A stretch of DNA of 64,000 nt from Brassica napus (Eukaryota > Streptophyta > Magnoliopsida > Brassicales > Brassicaceae): NCBI RefSeq assembly GCF_020379485.1, contig NC_063448.1, positions 12,981,726 to 13,045,725 on the forward strand. The letters are read 5' to 3'. The position numbers were made by a program, and so were the translations under genes. Below the pieces are notes generated by a model. The model did no database searches and was not told the origin of the DNA. It saw only the letters and a list, made by a program, of their open reading frames with translations. Below are positions 33,520 through 45,706 of the stretch, one piece after another. Positions within the stretch are counted from its first letter, which is position 1; each line of letters opens with the position of its first letter.

Positions 33520-34977
33520 CGGAAAAATGGCTTATAATGTCCGCACTATGAAGTCAGGAAAAATACATACTCATGCAATATTAACGTGCCAAAACATTCC
33601 TAAACTAAATAAGAATTTGAATTGCATACCTAAACTCATAATAAATAGCTAAAACATGTCTCGTAACTGACACGTGTCAGTCCATTTTAAAATGTATTGA
33701 TTTATTTTTTTTAATTATTATCTTTTAATTTTTGTCATTTTATTTGTTTGTAAAGTGCCACAAATAACTAAAATCATCAAATTTGCCTTATTTATAATTT
33801 CAAAATTGGAAATAAATTTTAATATATGGTGATATATAAAATAAAAATATTTTTTATCAAATAAAATAGATTTAATAATATAAATATATTATTATTATTT
33901 CATATTGAAATATTTGATACAAAAAATTTAAATAAATAGAAAACAACATAAAAACACTATCATAATTTAAAGCCTAATTTAATCTCACTAGTTCTTAAAA
34001 TTTATAAAATATTTTTTATATTTTCTTAGGTTATTTTAGTTGCAAATCTTATCATGTGCTTGCGTGATATATATAATATAAATAAAATAAAAAATTTGTA
34101 ATTTTTGTTTGTAGTTATCAAAACCAATGTTAATTACACTAGGCATAATGTGTGCGCTTGACTCTAACCTAGCGTCGAATCAATTATTTGGTAATTATAC
34201 GAGAATTAATCGGGAAATAGTTTTGTAAACTTTTTGTGTGTTATTAATATTACATACTAGTTTTGTAGCAAAATAAAAATAATGTAATATGGTCTAGTGG
34301 TTTTGTGCGATATTGTTTTTCTTGAGATGCTGCGTTCGAAACTATTTTTGGTTAACCAGCCATTCTTTTCTTTTTATTATGTAAGGGTAATATTATTAAA
34401 GATCTATACTTTAAAATCAAATTTCTAAAGAGTATTTTTAGTTATATTGATTAAAATTTGAATGACTATATTTGTAAAGAAAATTTTATATAAATATAAA
34501 TTGAGTGGTATTTCTTGTAAATATTACATATGAGTAAGATTATTTATAATTAATTCTCATGTTTTAATAAGGTAGATAACATAATTTGATAACTAAATTA
34601 ATTAATATATTGTATATGATAACTATCTAAATTTCTCATAAATAATTAAATTTATTATTTAAATTTAATTAAAATCTGTTAAAAAAATAAAATTGTACTT
34701 TTTAAATTAAAATTATAAAAAAGATAAATTTGATTATTTAAGTTATTTAAGGCATATTGACAAAAAAAATAGAATTATAGGGACTAAACTACAAAAAAAT
34801 TAAAAAAGTAGTCCAAATCATCATATAACCGGCTATAGATATTTTTAGCTATTTACTATGAGTTTAGGTATGCAATTTAAATTTTTATTTAATTTATGAA
34901 TATTTTGGTACGTTAATATTGTTGGATATGTATTTTCCCTGGTTTGGTAGCGCGGGCACCAATAAGCCGTTTTCCCC
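33520..34977. mobile_element. Decayed MULE (about 1.46 kb)
   Basis: Diverged terminal inverted repeats over at least 150 bp: the left has GGAAAAATGGCTTAT and GCAATATTAACGTGCC, the right inverted has GGGGAAAACGGCTTAT and ACAATATTAACGTACC. The flanks ATCTTCACA (33511-33519) and ATCTTCGCG (34978-34986) are 9-bp near-duplicates differing at two positions. The interior is very AT-rich and non-coding. Confidence 0.72.
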
Positions 34978-34986
34978 ATCTTCGCG

Positions 34987-35612
34987 CCAACACAAATGTA
35001 CTTCCCCAACTCCAAAAGCTACGTGGCACCATCGTCTACTTTTCAAGAATCCACAGTGGTTGGCGATAGTGAAATGTAATTCCATCCACGATTATAACCA
35101 TTTGACCACACATTTTCGCTCACAAAATTCATATTTCAAATAAATAAAAATATTACTAATTACTAAAGTGGGACTAAGAAGAAGACAACGATATATAACA
35201 AATATTTACTTTTTTCTTTTTTCTTTTTGTTTTTTATCTCAGCTAGACTTTCTTTTGCCAGTAAAGTAGTCATGTCGGTAACTGTGGCCTGTGTGGAACG
35301 TCAGAAAATGCTGGGGACAACTATTATTACGTTGATTATCATAGAAGAAATAATTTTTTTTTTTTGCTAAGACCGTAAATTTCATCAATGATATGAGGTT
35401 GTTCTACAATAGTACTATATATAGTAGTAAACTTTTACAAGAGTTACCCTGGCAAAAAAAAAAAAGTAAAAAAACAGGCCAACAATCAACAAAAACATAA
35501 CTTCATTCCAAGAACAAACTCGAGGAAGAACTAATAGAGCAGAGAATGGATCATATTGTCATATACATGGTCATAATTCATAAACAGCTGATCATAGTAA
35601 ATTAGTAATAAC
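34987..35612. other. Intergenic, nothing recognised
   Basis: AT-rich sequence with poly(T) and poly(A) runs. No gene or repeat boundary is recognised. Confidence 0.5.
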
Positions 35613-35628
35613 ATCATCTCAGAGACGG

Positions 35629-35793
35629 ACCCGGACTCGATAGTCTAGTGGTACCTGCCCCTCAACTTTGGGAGGGAGGTCAGCTGTTCGATTCGCAGGC
35701 GGGGAGGCATGCCTAGGGCCCTAACCGGTACAGGCGCAGGCTGGCGCCGGACCTAGGTGGTGGGCTGGCCGAAGGTTTGTCAACACCTGGTTA

Positions 35794-35823
<30 letters not shown>
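35629..35823 (+). mobile_element. tRNA-derived SINE with 16-bp target duplication
   Basis: A box-like TAGTCTAGTGGTACCTG and B box-like GTTCGATTCGC mark an internal RNA polymerase III promoter. The element ends in a pure poly(A) tract of about 27 bases. Perfect direct repeats ATCATCTCAGAGACGG flank it (35613-35628 and 35824-35839), as expected for LINE-driven retroposition. The clean duplication and unbroken poly(A) suggest a young insertion. Confidence 0.9.
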
Positions 35824-35828
<5 letters not shown>

Positions 35829-35839
35829 CTCAGAGACGG

Positions 35840-36180
35840 GACCCCTCCAGCTTCTTATTTCAATACTCTCGTACAAAGAAATATTTATATAGTTCTCAAA
35901 AAAATATATATATGTATCTATATAATTTAGTCAAAAAAAGAAATATTTGTATACCTTCCATACACTCCGATGTTTTTGTTTGTTTGATTTGAAAGAAACT
36001 AATCAATGTAATTCGAAATTTAAGTCATTGTTTATTCACAAGATTTGGTTCCTAGACGTCACGATTTGGTTCTCTCTAATCCTTTTTCTGTTAATTATTT
36101 TATAACCTTTATTTGTTTTTGTGTAAAATGGCCATTGCTTTTATTATTATCATAGCATTATCTATTCAATTAATTTAGAA
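35840..36180. repeat. Left part of an older tandem duplication
   Basis: The stretch from about 36000 to 36180 (AAGTCATTGTTTATTCACAAG and onwards) is repeated at about 48745-48905. It is unit 1 of a tandem duplication that the Helitron and Athila insertions split. Confidence 0.6.
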
Positions 36181-36575
36181 TCTTATTTCTATCTAAGGTG
36201 CAAAAGTCTATGTTGGATCAATTCTAGATTATTAATATGTCTTATTTGATATATTACTTTAATCAATCAAAAATCTAATCTATTAGATCAAACATGATAT
36301 TCTGAAATATATTCTCCTAAATCTCCTCTTTAAAATTAAAAATTGTCAAAAAATTATTATTGTTTTAATTGTTAAACTCTATAAATATGGTTTACATTTT
36401 ATTATCCTATAGACATCCAAAAACAATTAATGAAAATAGTTAACATATGTTAATTTATTCTGCATAATAAACTATTTAGTGAGTGTGACAATAAAACAAA
36501 GTATTTTATTAAACTAAAATTAGTAACATAATATATATTTTTCAAAGATAAATGTAGAGTCGAATCTCATATTAT

Positions 36576-37715
36576 TGATACACTAAATATGAATCTTTGC
36601 TACTCCCAAGTTAACAGTTGTGATTATAGTACTTTAGATTCAATACAGAGGACCAGTCTACACTTTACTCTTATAAGTTTCAATGTCAAGCTAAGAAGAA
36701 AATGATTTTCAATTCAATTGGTGACGCGGAAAACAAGTAAACTAGAGTTTGATTCAATTTAACAAGAAGCTAGCCTAGGGTATTTCATTGGGTGTTGAGC
36801 GAGAGCCAAACAATTATTCAAACGCGATGCAGTGCTTTCTAGAACTCGGATCACTCAGCTGGAACACCCCACTGTCGTGGTGGTGATCTCTTTGCTGGTC
36901 GATCCCATCATCTAACTGTCGTTGAGATGAGAAACGACTGCAAGCCTTAGAGATCAGGTCCGATCAGTTCACTTACTACCCTAATATCTACTTTCGCTGA
37001 TTAGGGATACTAAGCTCATTCAATACATGTCAAGCTATCTCCTAAGCGGTTAGCTAGGCGATAAACTTAGGATCTAACATCAAGTGATCAGATTAATGGA
37101 AGCCTTAAGAATAGTATGAATGAAGAATAATCAAGAATAGCTTATCTATGTTTAGCTCATATTTCAACACCCTAAAACCCTAGGCGAGCTAGATCACTAC
37201 TGGATCATGATGCAAGCAATCAAAGACATAGATTCTGAATAAAACTGCATAATAATAAGAGTAGTAAACAAAGGGTTCAGATGGTCTTCTCTATGCGAGA
37301 ATGGATTCTTCTCCCTTACAAGTTGCAGATCGCAAAAGCTAATAGTTCTCTTGTAAAAATAGCGTAAGTAATAAAATATGATAGATGGTGTCTTTATATG
37401 GAGGCGCCAATAGGTAGAAAAGATATTAGGGCAACAGGGCTTTAATTCCCGAAATAGGAGCTTCCTTATTTGTCGGGAACAACCTCGGGATCACTCCGTT
37501 TGCTTGTTCCGCTTGAGAACAGTCTCGGGACTGTTCGCCTTGAGTGATCTTCGCAGGAATGCTCCAAAAGGACAGCTTCTCTTCAAGCACCCTCTCTTCA
37601 CTCTTCTACCACCTCCAGACCTGTAAAAGATCAAAAAGGACTAGACTGACACGGATTAAGGACTCGAATCAATACGAAAACACCTATACAATGATGTGAA
37701 AAACACCATATATCA
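36576..37715 (-). repeat. Athila 3' LTR
   Basis: Pairs with 47218-48356, about 99 percent identical by eye. The minus strand starts TGATATATGG and ends AGTGTATCA. Inside lie repeated phrases around GGGAACAACCTCGGGATC. Confidence 0.93.
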
Positions 37716-37730
37716 ATTCCCCCAGACTTA
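37716..37730 (-). other. Athila polypurine tract
   Basis: The minus strand reads TAAGTCTGGGGGAAT directly before the 3' LTR, a typical purine-rich plus-strand primer. Confidence 0.8.
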
Positions 37731-39187
37731 GATCCTTGTTTGTCCTCGAACAAGGCAAGTATCAAGAACATGGAGAAAAGTTTGAAAGTGTGGGAACTCG
37801 CTTATTCTCAGCAACCATACTCTTACCACAAATCTCTGAACCATACAAGCAATAGATTAGGACCACACACACTTACTGGGAACCCCTGATCGCTGTTCAC
37901 AGATCGGCTCCTTACTCTACATCTTGACCTGAAAAAGCGACACTTTCGAGACCAAACTCCATTTGTTCAATTAGAATTTTCGTGAGCTTCTTGTCATAGG
38001 CGCTACTCAGGGTGGACGGTCTAGGTATGGAACATGCTTTTTTTTTTTTAATGGTGGAGCTAAGAGTGTTTAGGGGTTATCGGTTTCTTAGAGGATGCAG
38101 GATATCGCACAAAACGGCAAGAGAGAACGGATCCATTGATGACCACAGCCTGTACTCGTTTTTGCTTTCTCTCGAACGGCTGCTCTTTGTTCTGGAACAG
38201 TCATCAGACTGCTCTGTTCGCCCCCTTCTATGTTCTCTGAAAATTACCCTAAACTCTTTCTTGACTTTCCCAGTGGCTCGTGTTCCCTTGAATTCATCTT
38301 CTTCTCCATCGTAAAATGCTAAAAATGAAAGGTAAAATAAATTTTTTTTTTTTCTGAATGAATAGCATGAAAATAGATGTTGCGGTGACGAAGAAGGAGG
38401 TAACATGTGATGTTAAGGAGGCCACTGGTGGGTCTGATTCACATCATTCTGCTCTGCTTGCATGATTGATTGGTCATGGAGCAGTTGTTTCCTTGATCTG
38501 CTTGTTCTCCCTTCTGATTGAATTTCTGCAGCAGTAACGAGTAAGAGGCTGCGTCGATCATTTCCTCTCCAACCTTTTTGCACATATCTGCACATATAAC
38601 ACTGAAAAACAATTGCCTAAAGTTGGAATGAAGGCTAAGGTACAAGGTGGGAACTAGCTAAAGATGAGCTAGCTACTCAGGAACAGCAAGATGGATATAA
38701 AGGATAAGAAGTCCTGAGTATAGGTCTCGTTTCTCTGATCTAGTGCCCATAACAAGAAGAATTAAAGTCTAGATTAGGTTCAGATATAGTGGAGTTGAGT
38801 CTACCCAGTGTAACCTGATCGGTGGAGAACTTCCGGAGTGTCAAATGAGATAAGTCAGGGTGTTCCAGGTCCATGTGTGGGTCTTTCATCACTGCTAAGG
38901 TCACTGAATAAGAAGGTTAAAGCACGAGGTGGTTAAGAAATCATCACAAAATAAGGTCCTGATTACCACAATAAGTTTGACTGGACTGACTCGATCCTAG
39001 GGACTGACTCAATAAAAACATGGAAATCGTACAGAGTTTCTCCCCCAGACTTACTTCACACCATCCCTGGCTGTGAAAATAAATCCTAGGGATTGACTCA
39101 ATAAAAACACACCAAACAGAAACAAATAGCAAGGAAATAAATAGTTTTGATGGATAAAACAAGGGAATTGGAATCGTCCGTTCGGAC
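37731..39187 (-). other. Athila untranslated region between the third ORF and the 3' LTR
   Basis: About 1.46 kb inside the element. The open frames here (for example 38077-38406) are short and overlap on both strands, and none has a recognisable domain. Long 3' non-coding stretches are usual in Athila elements. Confidence 0.55.
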
Positions 39188-40618
39188 TCAGTCTGAATCA
39201 CCACTGCTGGAGTGGCCGGTTGTTCTCCTGTTCCTCGGAAGTCTCTCTTCTCCAGTTGAAGTGCCCTCTGGTCCTTTGCCTGGGCGCCTTGTTCCCTGCG
39301 TCGTCTGCTCATCCGGACTTCCGATGCAGCCTCCAGTGAGTGCTCTGAGGATCCTCTTCATGAGGCTGTTGTTTTTCTTCTGAGAGTCCACCATCCAACG
39401 TCGGTAGGCGTGATCATCAGTAACATCCGTGAGGTCCTCCAGGTCATAAGCACCCTCAGCAGGTGGAGCCATATCCTCCACATCATCCCAGGCCGCATTT
39501 GGTTCTGGAACTGGCGCACGTGGGTCGTCGCACAAGTGTTCTGCGTCTGGCAGAAACACTATGTTTTCCAAGGTTGTGAAGTTTGTTAACCCAGGAAGAG
39601 CGAGCTTGCAGTAGAGAGTGTTCCCGTCCTTGTCTGCGAACTTGTATGTGCTCTCGTCGCGCAGGATGTGGCATGTGATCAAGTAAGCGGTATCGATGTG
39701 CTCAAGCTCAGGAACAACCGTGTAGGAATCCAGGTTGATGTCGAAGTGTTTGAACAAGGGCGTGAGAATACTGCCGCATCGGTCTTTCTTGTCTTCTGTT
39801 CGGAGCAAGGCATCCTTGCGCTCAGTGAGCATCGAGATGAGAAGGAATCCAGGGTTAGTCTTCACAGCGTGAATCGGTATGACTCTGTCTCTACGGATTT
39901 CATCCTCGAGCCCTGTGTATAGAACCTGCAGCTCGCCGTTTGTGACCTTGGAGGTGAGTTCCTTTGCGAAGAGGATGCTCGAGACGATCTTGGCAATGAT
40001 ACGCAGAGTGGGGTTTCGGATTTGTGATTGATAAGCCTTGCGAGAAGTGAACTTCCCTGTCGCAATGAGATCCCAAAAGGCGTTTGCTGGCGCAAACTTT
40101 TTCTCAACTGCGACCTCTCTTGGCGTGTCTGCGATCTCGAGTAGTTCGTTTAGATCGTGGAGAGAGATGGAGCAGAACTTGCCGTCAGCCATGAAGGAGA
40201 AGGAGTAGTTCTCGTACGTTGGCGCGGTTGGGTTCTGGTAACTGATCTGAGCTGTTGCGAGCACTTGCCGAACCAAATCTGGATAGAGAACTTGGGCTTG
40301 GTAGCAGAGAGGAGCGAGGCCCATAACGTCGAGCGTGTCGAAGACGTCAGACTCGAGGCCGAGAACAGCTAAGGTCTCCTCGTGAGCAAATCGTGTGGGC
40401 AAGATTTCTGCTGCGAGAAGCCTGTTGTACCTCGCTGCGGATTCCTTGTCCCACCCCTCACAATTGTAGTCAAGGAGTAGTGGGTCATTGATGTTAATCG
40501 GTTGACCCTCAGCTTTGTTCGGCCATGGATAGGTGGATGGAACATTCGCGGAACGAGAAGGCGTGGCTGCTCTGCGAGAGGCTTTGAGTGCTTTCGGAAT
40601 CCTTTTTTTTGGAGGCAT
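39188..40618 (-). CDS. Athila ORF-1-family protein in the envelope position (476 aa), intact
   Basis: Start taken at ATG 40616-40618 (MPPKKRIPKALKASRR); the upstream 13 codons are less typical. The basic N-terminus, PWPNKAEGQPI, CEGWDKESAARYNRLL and the YSFSFMADGK region match the plant-only Athila ORF-1 family (PF03078 as I recall). Its role in the element is unknown. I see no signal peptide or membrane segment that would support an envelope glycoprotein. The minus strand just before the ATG reads TTTCGTTTTGCAG, a good splice acceptor, so expression from a spliced subgenomic RNA is plausible. The frame is unbroken, unlike pol. Confidence 0.8.
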   Translation of the reverse strand: MPPKKRIPKALKASRRAATPSRSANVPSTYPWPNKAEGQPININDPLLLDYNCEGWDKESAARYNRLLAAEILPTRFAHEETLAVLGLESDVFDTLDVMGLAPLCYQAQVLYPDLVRQVLATAQISYQNPTAPTYENYSFSFMADGKFCSISLHDLNELLEIADTPREVAVEKKFAPANAFWDLIATGKFTSRKAYQSQIRNPTLRIIAKIVSSILFAKELTSKVTNGELQVLYTGLEDEIRRDRVIPIHAVKTNPGFLLISMLTERKDALLRTEDKKDRCGSILTPLFKHFDINLDSYTVVPELEHIDTAYLITCHILRDESTYKFADKDGNTLYCKLALPGLTNFTTLENIVFLPDAEHLCDDPRAPVPEPNAAWDDVEDMAPPAEGAYDLEDLTDVTDDHAYRRWMVDSQKKNNSLMKRILRALTGGCIGSPDEQTTQGTRRPGKGPEGTSTGEERLPRNRRTTGHSSSGDSD

Positions 40619-40659
40619 CTGCAAAACGAAATCAATTTCCAAATTATAACTGCTCAATG

Positions 40660-41375
40660 GTTGTTCTAGAAACGATGTGACATTCCAATCTCGAAAATTT
40701 TGCCCAAGTCCATCAATTTCCGAACAACCTTCGAGTTCTTAGGATTAACACCTAGCCCTATCACAACCGCAACTACTCAAGAAACTCTTACAATGAAATT
40801 GTTTATCCCTGATAATCAAACAAAATTTCGACCCTAGTAGCAAGTGTGAAATCGATAGCTACAATCTAAGATCAAATCTTGAAACAAAAGGGATAAGAGA
40901 ATCCAATGGGACACTTTCAATTCGCGGATTGGATGCGCGAAGGGGAAGAGTGTCTGAGCGGTTACCTTGTGTTGATTGACAATTTCTGCAAAACCCAACC
41001 GATCTCTAGAGGATCCAAGAGATTAGAGCAAAATCGATGAAGAAAAATAGGAAATGAAATTTTCGATTTAGGGTTCTTTGAGGTTGGTTTGCGGCGTTAG
41101 AGATAATGGGGGGGGGGGGGGGGGTAAAGTTAGTGGGCTTTAGATAGGCCATTTCCCATTTTCTCTTTTTTTTTTTTTTTGTTAGAGCACTTACCTGGGA
41201 ACAATCAGTGGAACAAGCGCTGGAGTGTTCTCCTGAGAAGTGCTCGATTTTTCTTCCTGCAAGTTAGTTTTTTTTTTTTTTTTTTTAGAAAATAAAAGAA
41301 ATATTTACACTCACCAGTGGGTTGCCTCCCACCAAGCGCTTCTTTTCAGTCACTAGCTTGACTTTTGTGAGCTTA
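40660..41375 (-). other. Athila spacer between integrase and third ORF
   Basis: Non-coding, with long homopolymers in plus-strand reading: G17 at 41108-41124, T15 at 41166-41180 and T19 at 41268-41286. It would hold the intron end if the third ORF is expressed by splicing. Confidence 0.6.
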
Positions 41376-44300
41376 TTAGGCTTGAAGGGGATCGCTTAAG
41401 GGTATTTCTACACCTTCAGCGATTGTTGTGTCAGCAAGGTAAGGCTTTAGGCGCTGACCATTAACAACAAATTCCCCTCCTCTTGTGTCCAACAACACGA
41501 CAGCTCCATAGGGGCGAACCTCCTTGATGGTGAAAGGTCCTGACCATCTGGATTTTAGCTTTCCAGGGAACAGCTTTATCCTTGAGTTGAAGAGTAAGAC
41601 CTGATCAATCGGAGCAAAGTTTCTGCTGATGATCCGTTTGTCATGGAATGCTTTGGTTTTTTCTTTGTAGATCTTGGAGCTCTCATAGGCCAGATGCCTA
41701 ATCTCCTCCAACTCATGGATTTGAATTGTTCGCCTCTCCTTGGCAGGTTTGATATCGAAGTTAAGCAGCTTGACAGCCCAAGCTGCCTTATACTCTAGAT
41801 CCACAGGTAGGTGACATGCCTTGCCATAGACCAGATGATAGAGAGTGGTCCCTAATGGGGTTTTATAGGCTGTTCTATAGGCCCAGAGAGCGTCGTCAAG
41901 TTTGATGGACCAATCCTTACGCGTGGTATTCACTGTTTTCTGCAGAATGTTCTTGATCTCTCTGTTGGAAATTTCCACTTGGCCACTCGTTTGGGGATGG
42001 TAGGCGGTTGCAACCTTGTGTTTCACGCCGTTCTTGCTCAGTAATCCTTGGAACACTCTGTTGATGAAGTGAGTTCCACCATCGCTGATAACCACTCTAG
42101 GTACTCCAAATCTTGGAAAGATGATGGATGTGAACATCTTGGTTACAACTCGTGCGTCGTTGGTTGGACTAGCAATCGCTTCTACCCACTTGGAGACATA
42201 GTCGACTACAACCAGGATGTACTCGTTCTTGTGAGAAGGTGGGAAAAGTCCCATAAAATCTATTCCCCAATAGTCGAACACCTCAACTTCCAATATGTAA
42301 TTCTGAGGCATCTCATTCCTTTTGCTGATACTGCCCATTCGCTGGCATGCATTGCATCTGGATATGAAGGTGTGAGCATCTCTGAACATTGTTGGCCACC
42401 AGAATCCCGCTTGGAGAATTTTGGAGACTGTTTTGAATGTGGCGAAGTGTCCAGCGTAGGAGGACTTGTGGCAGTGGTGTAGGATCCCTGGAATTTCAGC
42501 CTCTGGAACGCATCGTCTGAAGATCCCATCCTTGCATTGTCGGTATAGGTAAGGCTCATCCCAAAAGTAGTGCCTTGCCTCTCTTAAGAATTTTCTCTTC
42601 TCGTTCCCTGTGAACTTCTGAGGCTCCTTTTCAGCGGCTAAGAAATTTGCAATCTCAGCAAACCATGGTGGATCAGGATGTTGCTTCTGGATTGCTGCGA
42701 CAAACTGCTCTGGTTGTGAAGAACAAGTCGTTTCCATGCGCATTGGTTGTTCCGAATAGCAAAGACCAATCGCACTTACGTGTTCCACTGGTTGCTCTTC
42801 GTCAATCACAGTATCATCGTTAATTTTCATTCTGGAAAGGTGGTCCGCTACTCAATTTTCTACCCCCTTCTTGTCTTTTATTTCCAGGTCAAATTCTTGA
42901 AGGAGGAGAATCCATCTCAGGAGCCGCGGTTTGGCATCTTTTTTCGTGAGCAGGTACTTGAGGGCTGCATGATCCGTGTGGACTATCACCTTAGACCCAA
43001 CTAGATATGATCGGAACTTCTCAAAAGCATAGACGATGGCCAGGAGTTCCTTCTCTGTGGTAGCATACCTACATTGAGCTTCATCCAGTGTCTTACTCGC
43101 GTAGTAAATCACATGGAGCTTATTATCCTTCCGCTGGCCAAGCACTGCTCCTACTGCAAAGTCACTCGCGTCCGTCATGATCTCGAAAGGGAGGTCCCAG
43201 TCTGGGGGTTGGACAACCGGTGCACTGACTAGAGCTCCCTTGATCGTGTGAAATGAAGCTAAGCACTCACTGTCAAAATCGAACTTTGTTTCCTTGCAGA
43301 GCAGTCTAGTGAGTGGTCTTGCGATTCACGAGAAGTCCTGGATGAATCTTCTGTAAAAACCAGCATGTCCCAAAAAGCTTTTTATTCCCCTCACTGAAGT
43401 TGGTGGCTGCAGACTCATCATGATATCGATCTTTGCCTTGTCCACTTCGATGCCCTTTTCTGAAATCTTATGTCCTAGAACAATCTCATCTCTGACCATG
43501 AAATGGCATTTTTCCCAATTAAGCACGAGATGCTTCTCCTCGCATCGCTTCAGAACCCTGCACAAGTTTGACAAACAGACACTAAAGGAGCTTCCATAGA
43601 CGTTGAAATCGTCCATGAAACCTCCATTATGTCTTCAATTAGATCAGTAAAAATTGACATCATGCAGCGTTGAAAGGTCGCTGGAGCATTGCACAGCCCG
43701 AAAGGCATCCTCCTGTAGGCATATGTTCCGTAAGGACATGTGAACGTCGTCTTTTCCTGATCGTCTGGGTGGATGGGAATCTGAAAAAACCTGAATAACC
43801 ATCTAAAAAGCAATAGTAAGGGTGGTTAGCCAATCTTTCAAGCATTTGATCAATGAAGGGGAGTGGAAAGTGATCCTTGCGGGTCGCAGCATTCAATTTA
43901 CGGAAATCAATGCACATGCGATGACCAGTTACTGTTCTAGTAGGGATTAATTCATTCTTTTCATTGGTTATAACAGTGATCCCTCCTTTCTTAGGCACTA
44001 CATGAACAGGACTAACCCACTTACTATCAGAGATCGCATAGATTACACCAGCTTCTAGAAGTTTCATTATCTCCTTCTTAACAACATCTTTCAGATTTGG
44101 GTTTAACCTCCTCTGATGTTCTACAGAAGTCATTGATTCATCTTCTAGGTGTATTCTATGCATGCACAGATCAGGTGAAATGCCAGGTATATCAGCTAGA
44201 GAATATCCTAATGCCTTTCGATATTTCCTAAGTTCGCATAGGAGAAGAGCAGTTTCAGCATTGTTCAGGTCAGCATTCACGATTACTGGGTATGTAGAAT

Positions 44301-45545
44301 TTGGTCCAAGAAAAGCGTACCTGAGCCCCTTAGGGAGTGTTTTGAGCTCGACTTTTGGAGCTTCGGATTCAGTCCATGGGTCATTGTTCCGATTTGGTGG
44401 AATAGGCGAGCTCGATGAGTCTGAAGCATTGTTCTCCCCCAGACTGAGATATGCCACTAATCTTTCCATGGTTCTGGCGGAGTCCAACATCTTAGCGTAC
44501 CCATCAGCGTCGATGTTCTGGACATTCTGTTCTGCTTCAGCTCTAGTCAAGGCTAGTTCCAGCGGATCATCTGTAAGGATCTCCTCAATCATCTGATCAC
44601 TTGGTTCCAGCGGATCGCCCTCCTCTTGGACAGTGAAGGTTTGTCCATCCAGCATAGGTTTCTTGAGCATCTGATTCATCTCGAACCTCATCACAATGTC
44701 TCCTAGGTGGAGGTCGATTTTTCCTTGTCGCACATCTATGATAGCTCCGACAGTGCATAGGAATGGTCTGCCTAGGATCAGAGGATCCTTTGACTCTTCC
44801 TCGAGTTCCTGAACAACGAAATCGGCAGGGACAAGCGTGTTCCCAACAAGAACTTGGATATCCTCGATAATTCCGACCGGAGATTTCACTGATCGATCAG
44901 CAAACACTAGGGACATCCTGGTAGGTTTGAAATCCGTTAATCCAAGGCGCTTAGCCACAGAGTACGGCATGAGGTTGATGCTTGATCCCAGATCGACTAG
45001 CGAACATGAGAAGACTGTTCTCCCTATTTGGATGGATAGGACAAATTTTCCAGGGTCACCCAGTTTCTTGATCCTTTTGTTCTGGAGAACAGCGCTGCAC
45101 TCTTTTGAGACCACCATGAACTCACTGTCATCGGTTATCTTTCCAGAAATAAGTCCTTTCACAAAGCTACTCATGGATGGCATCATCTGGATTGCACTCA
45201 TGAGAGGGAGTCTGACTGTTATGTCTTCCAGCATCTTCCTACATTTCATCTCCTCCTTGTCCTTGCGTGTGGCCTTAGCAGGAACAGGGTACAGAACCTT
45301 AGGCACATAGTCACGGGTGGGTACAGGTTCTGCAGCTGGGCGAACAACCACAGTAGGCTGCTCTGTAGTGGTCGGAGTATGTTTAGCAGGAAGCCCTGCT
45401 TCTTCCTCGTCTGTTAGTGCGGTTACTGGTGGTTGTTCTGACTCTTTCTGCTTCCCTTTTTCAGCTGTTGTGAATCTCTTGGGTGCCAGATCAGTTAACT
45501 GCTTCCCACTCCTAAGCGCGACTGCATTGCACTCCTTGGGATTTT
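41376..45545 (-). pseudogene. Athila pol: protease, reverse transcriptase, RNase H, integrase; several breaks
   Basis: Domains in order. The protease has VDLGSSINLMP, where the usual plant form is DLGASxxLMP. The reverse transcriptase has CIDFRKLNAATRKDHFP, MPFGLCNAPATFQRC and MDDF. RNase H has [15 protein letters not shown] and TDHAALKYL. The integrase has an HHCC finger ([11 protein letters not shown] to CNACQRMG) and catalytic [16 protein letters not shown] and GQVEISNRE. Breaks are a frameshift in an A-run near 45552 joining gag to pol, frameshifts within reverse transcriptase near 43790 and 43620, and in-frame TGA codons at 43326-43328 and 42852-42854. The integrase frame (41376-42830) is open to its end. 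This copy cannot make a complete pol. Confidence 0.92.
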
Positions 45546-45706
45546 TATCTGTTTTTTCCAGGAAGAGTGCCTTGCTGTCTTTTCACACTCTCAGCATTCT
45601 GAGCAATCTGAATATCCATTTGCCTCATATGGCTCGAGACATTATCATATTTGGCACTCAGGTCATTGAACATGTGATTCATTCGGGTATTGATGTCGTT
45701 TGTGAC

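Noticed and set aside
35641..35700. Possible tRNA gene from A and B boxes
   Set aside because: No cloverleaf or anticodon arm can be drawn, and the unit has a poly(A) tail and target duplication, so it is a SINE.
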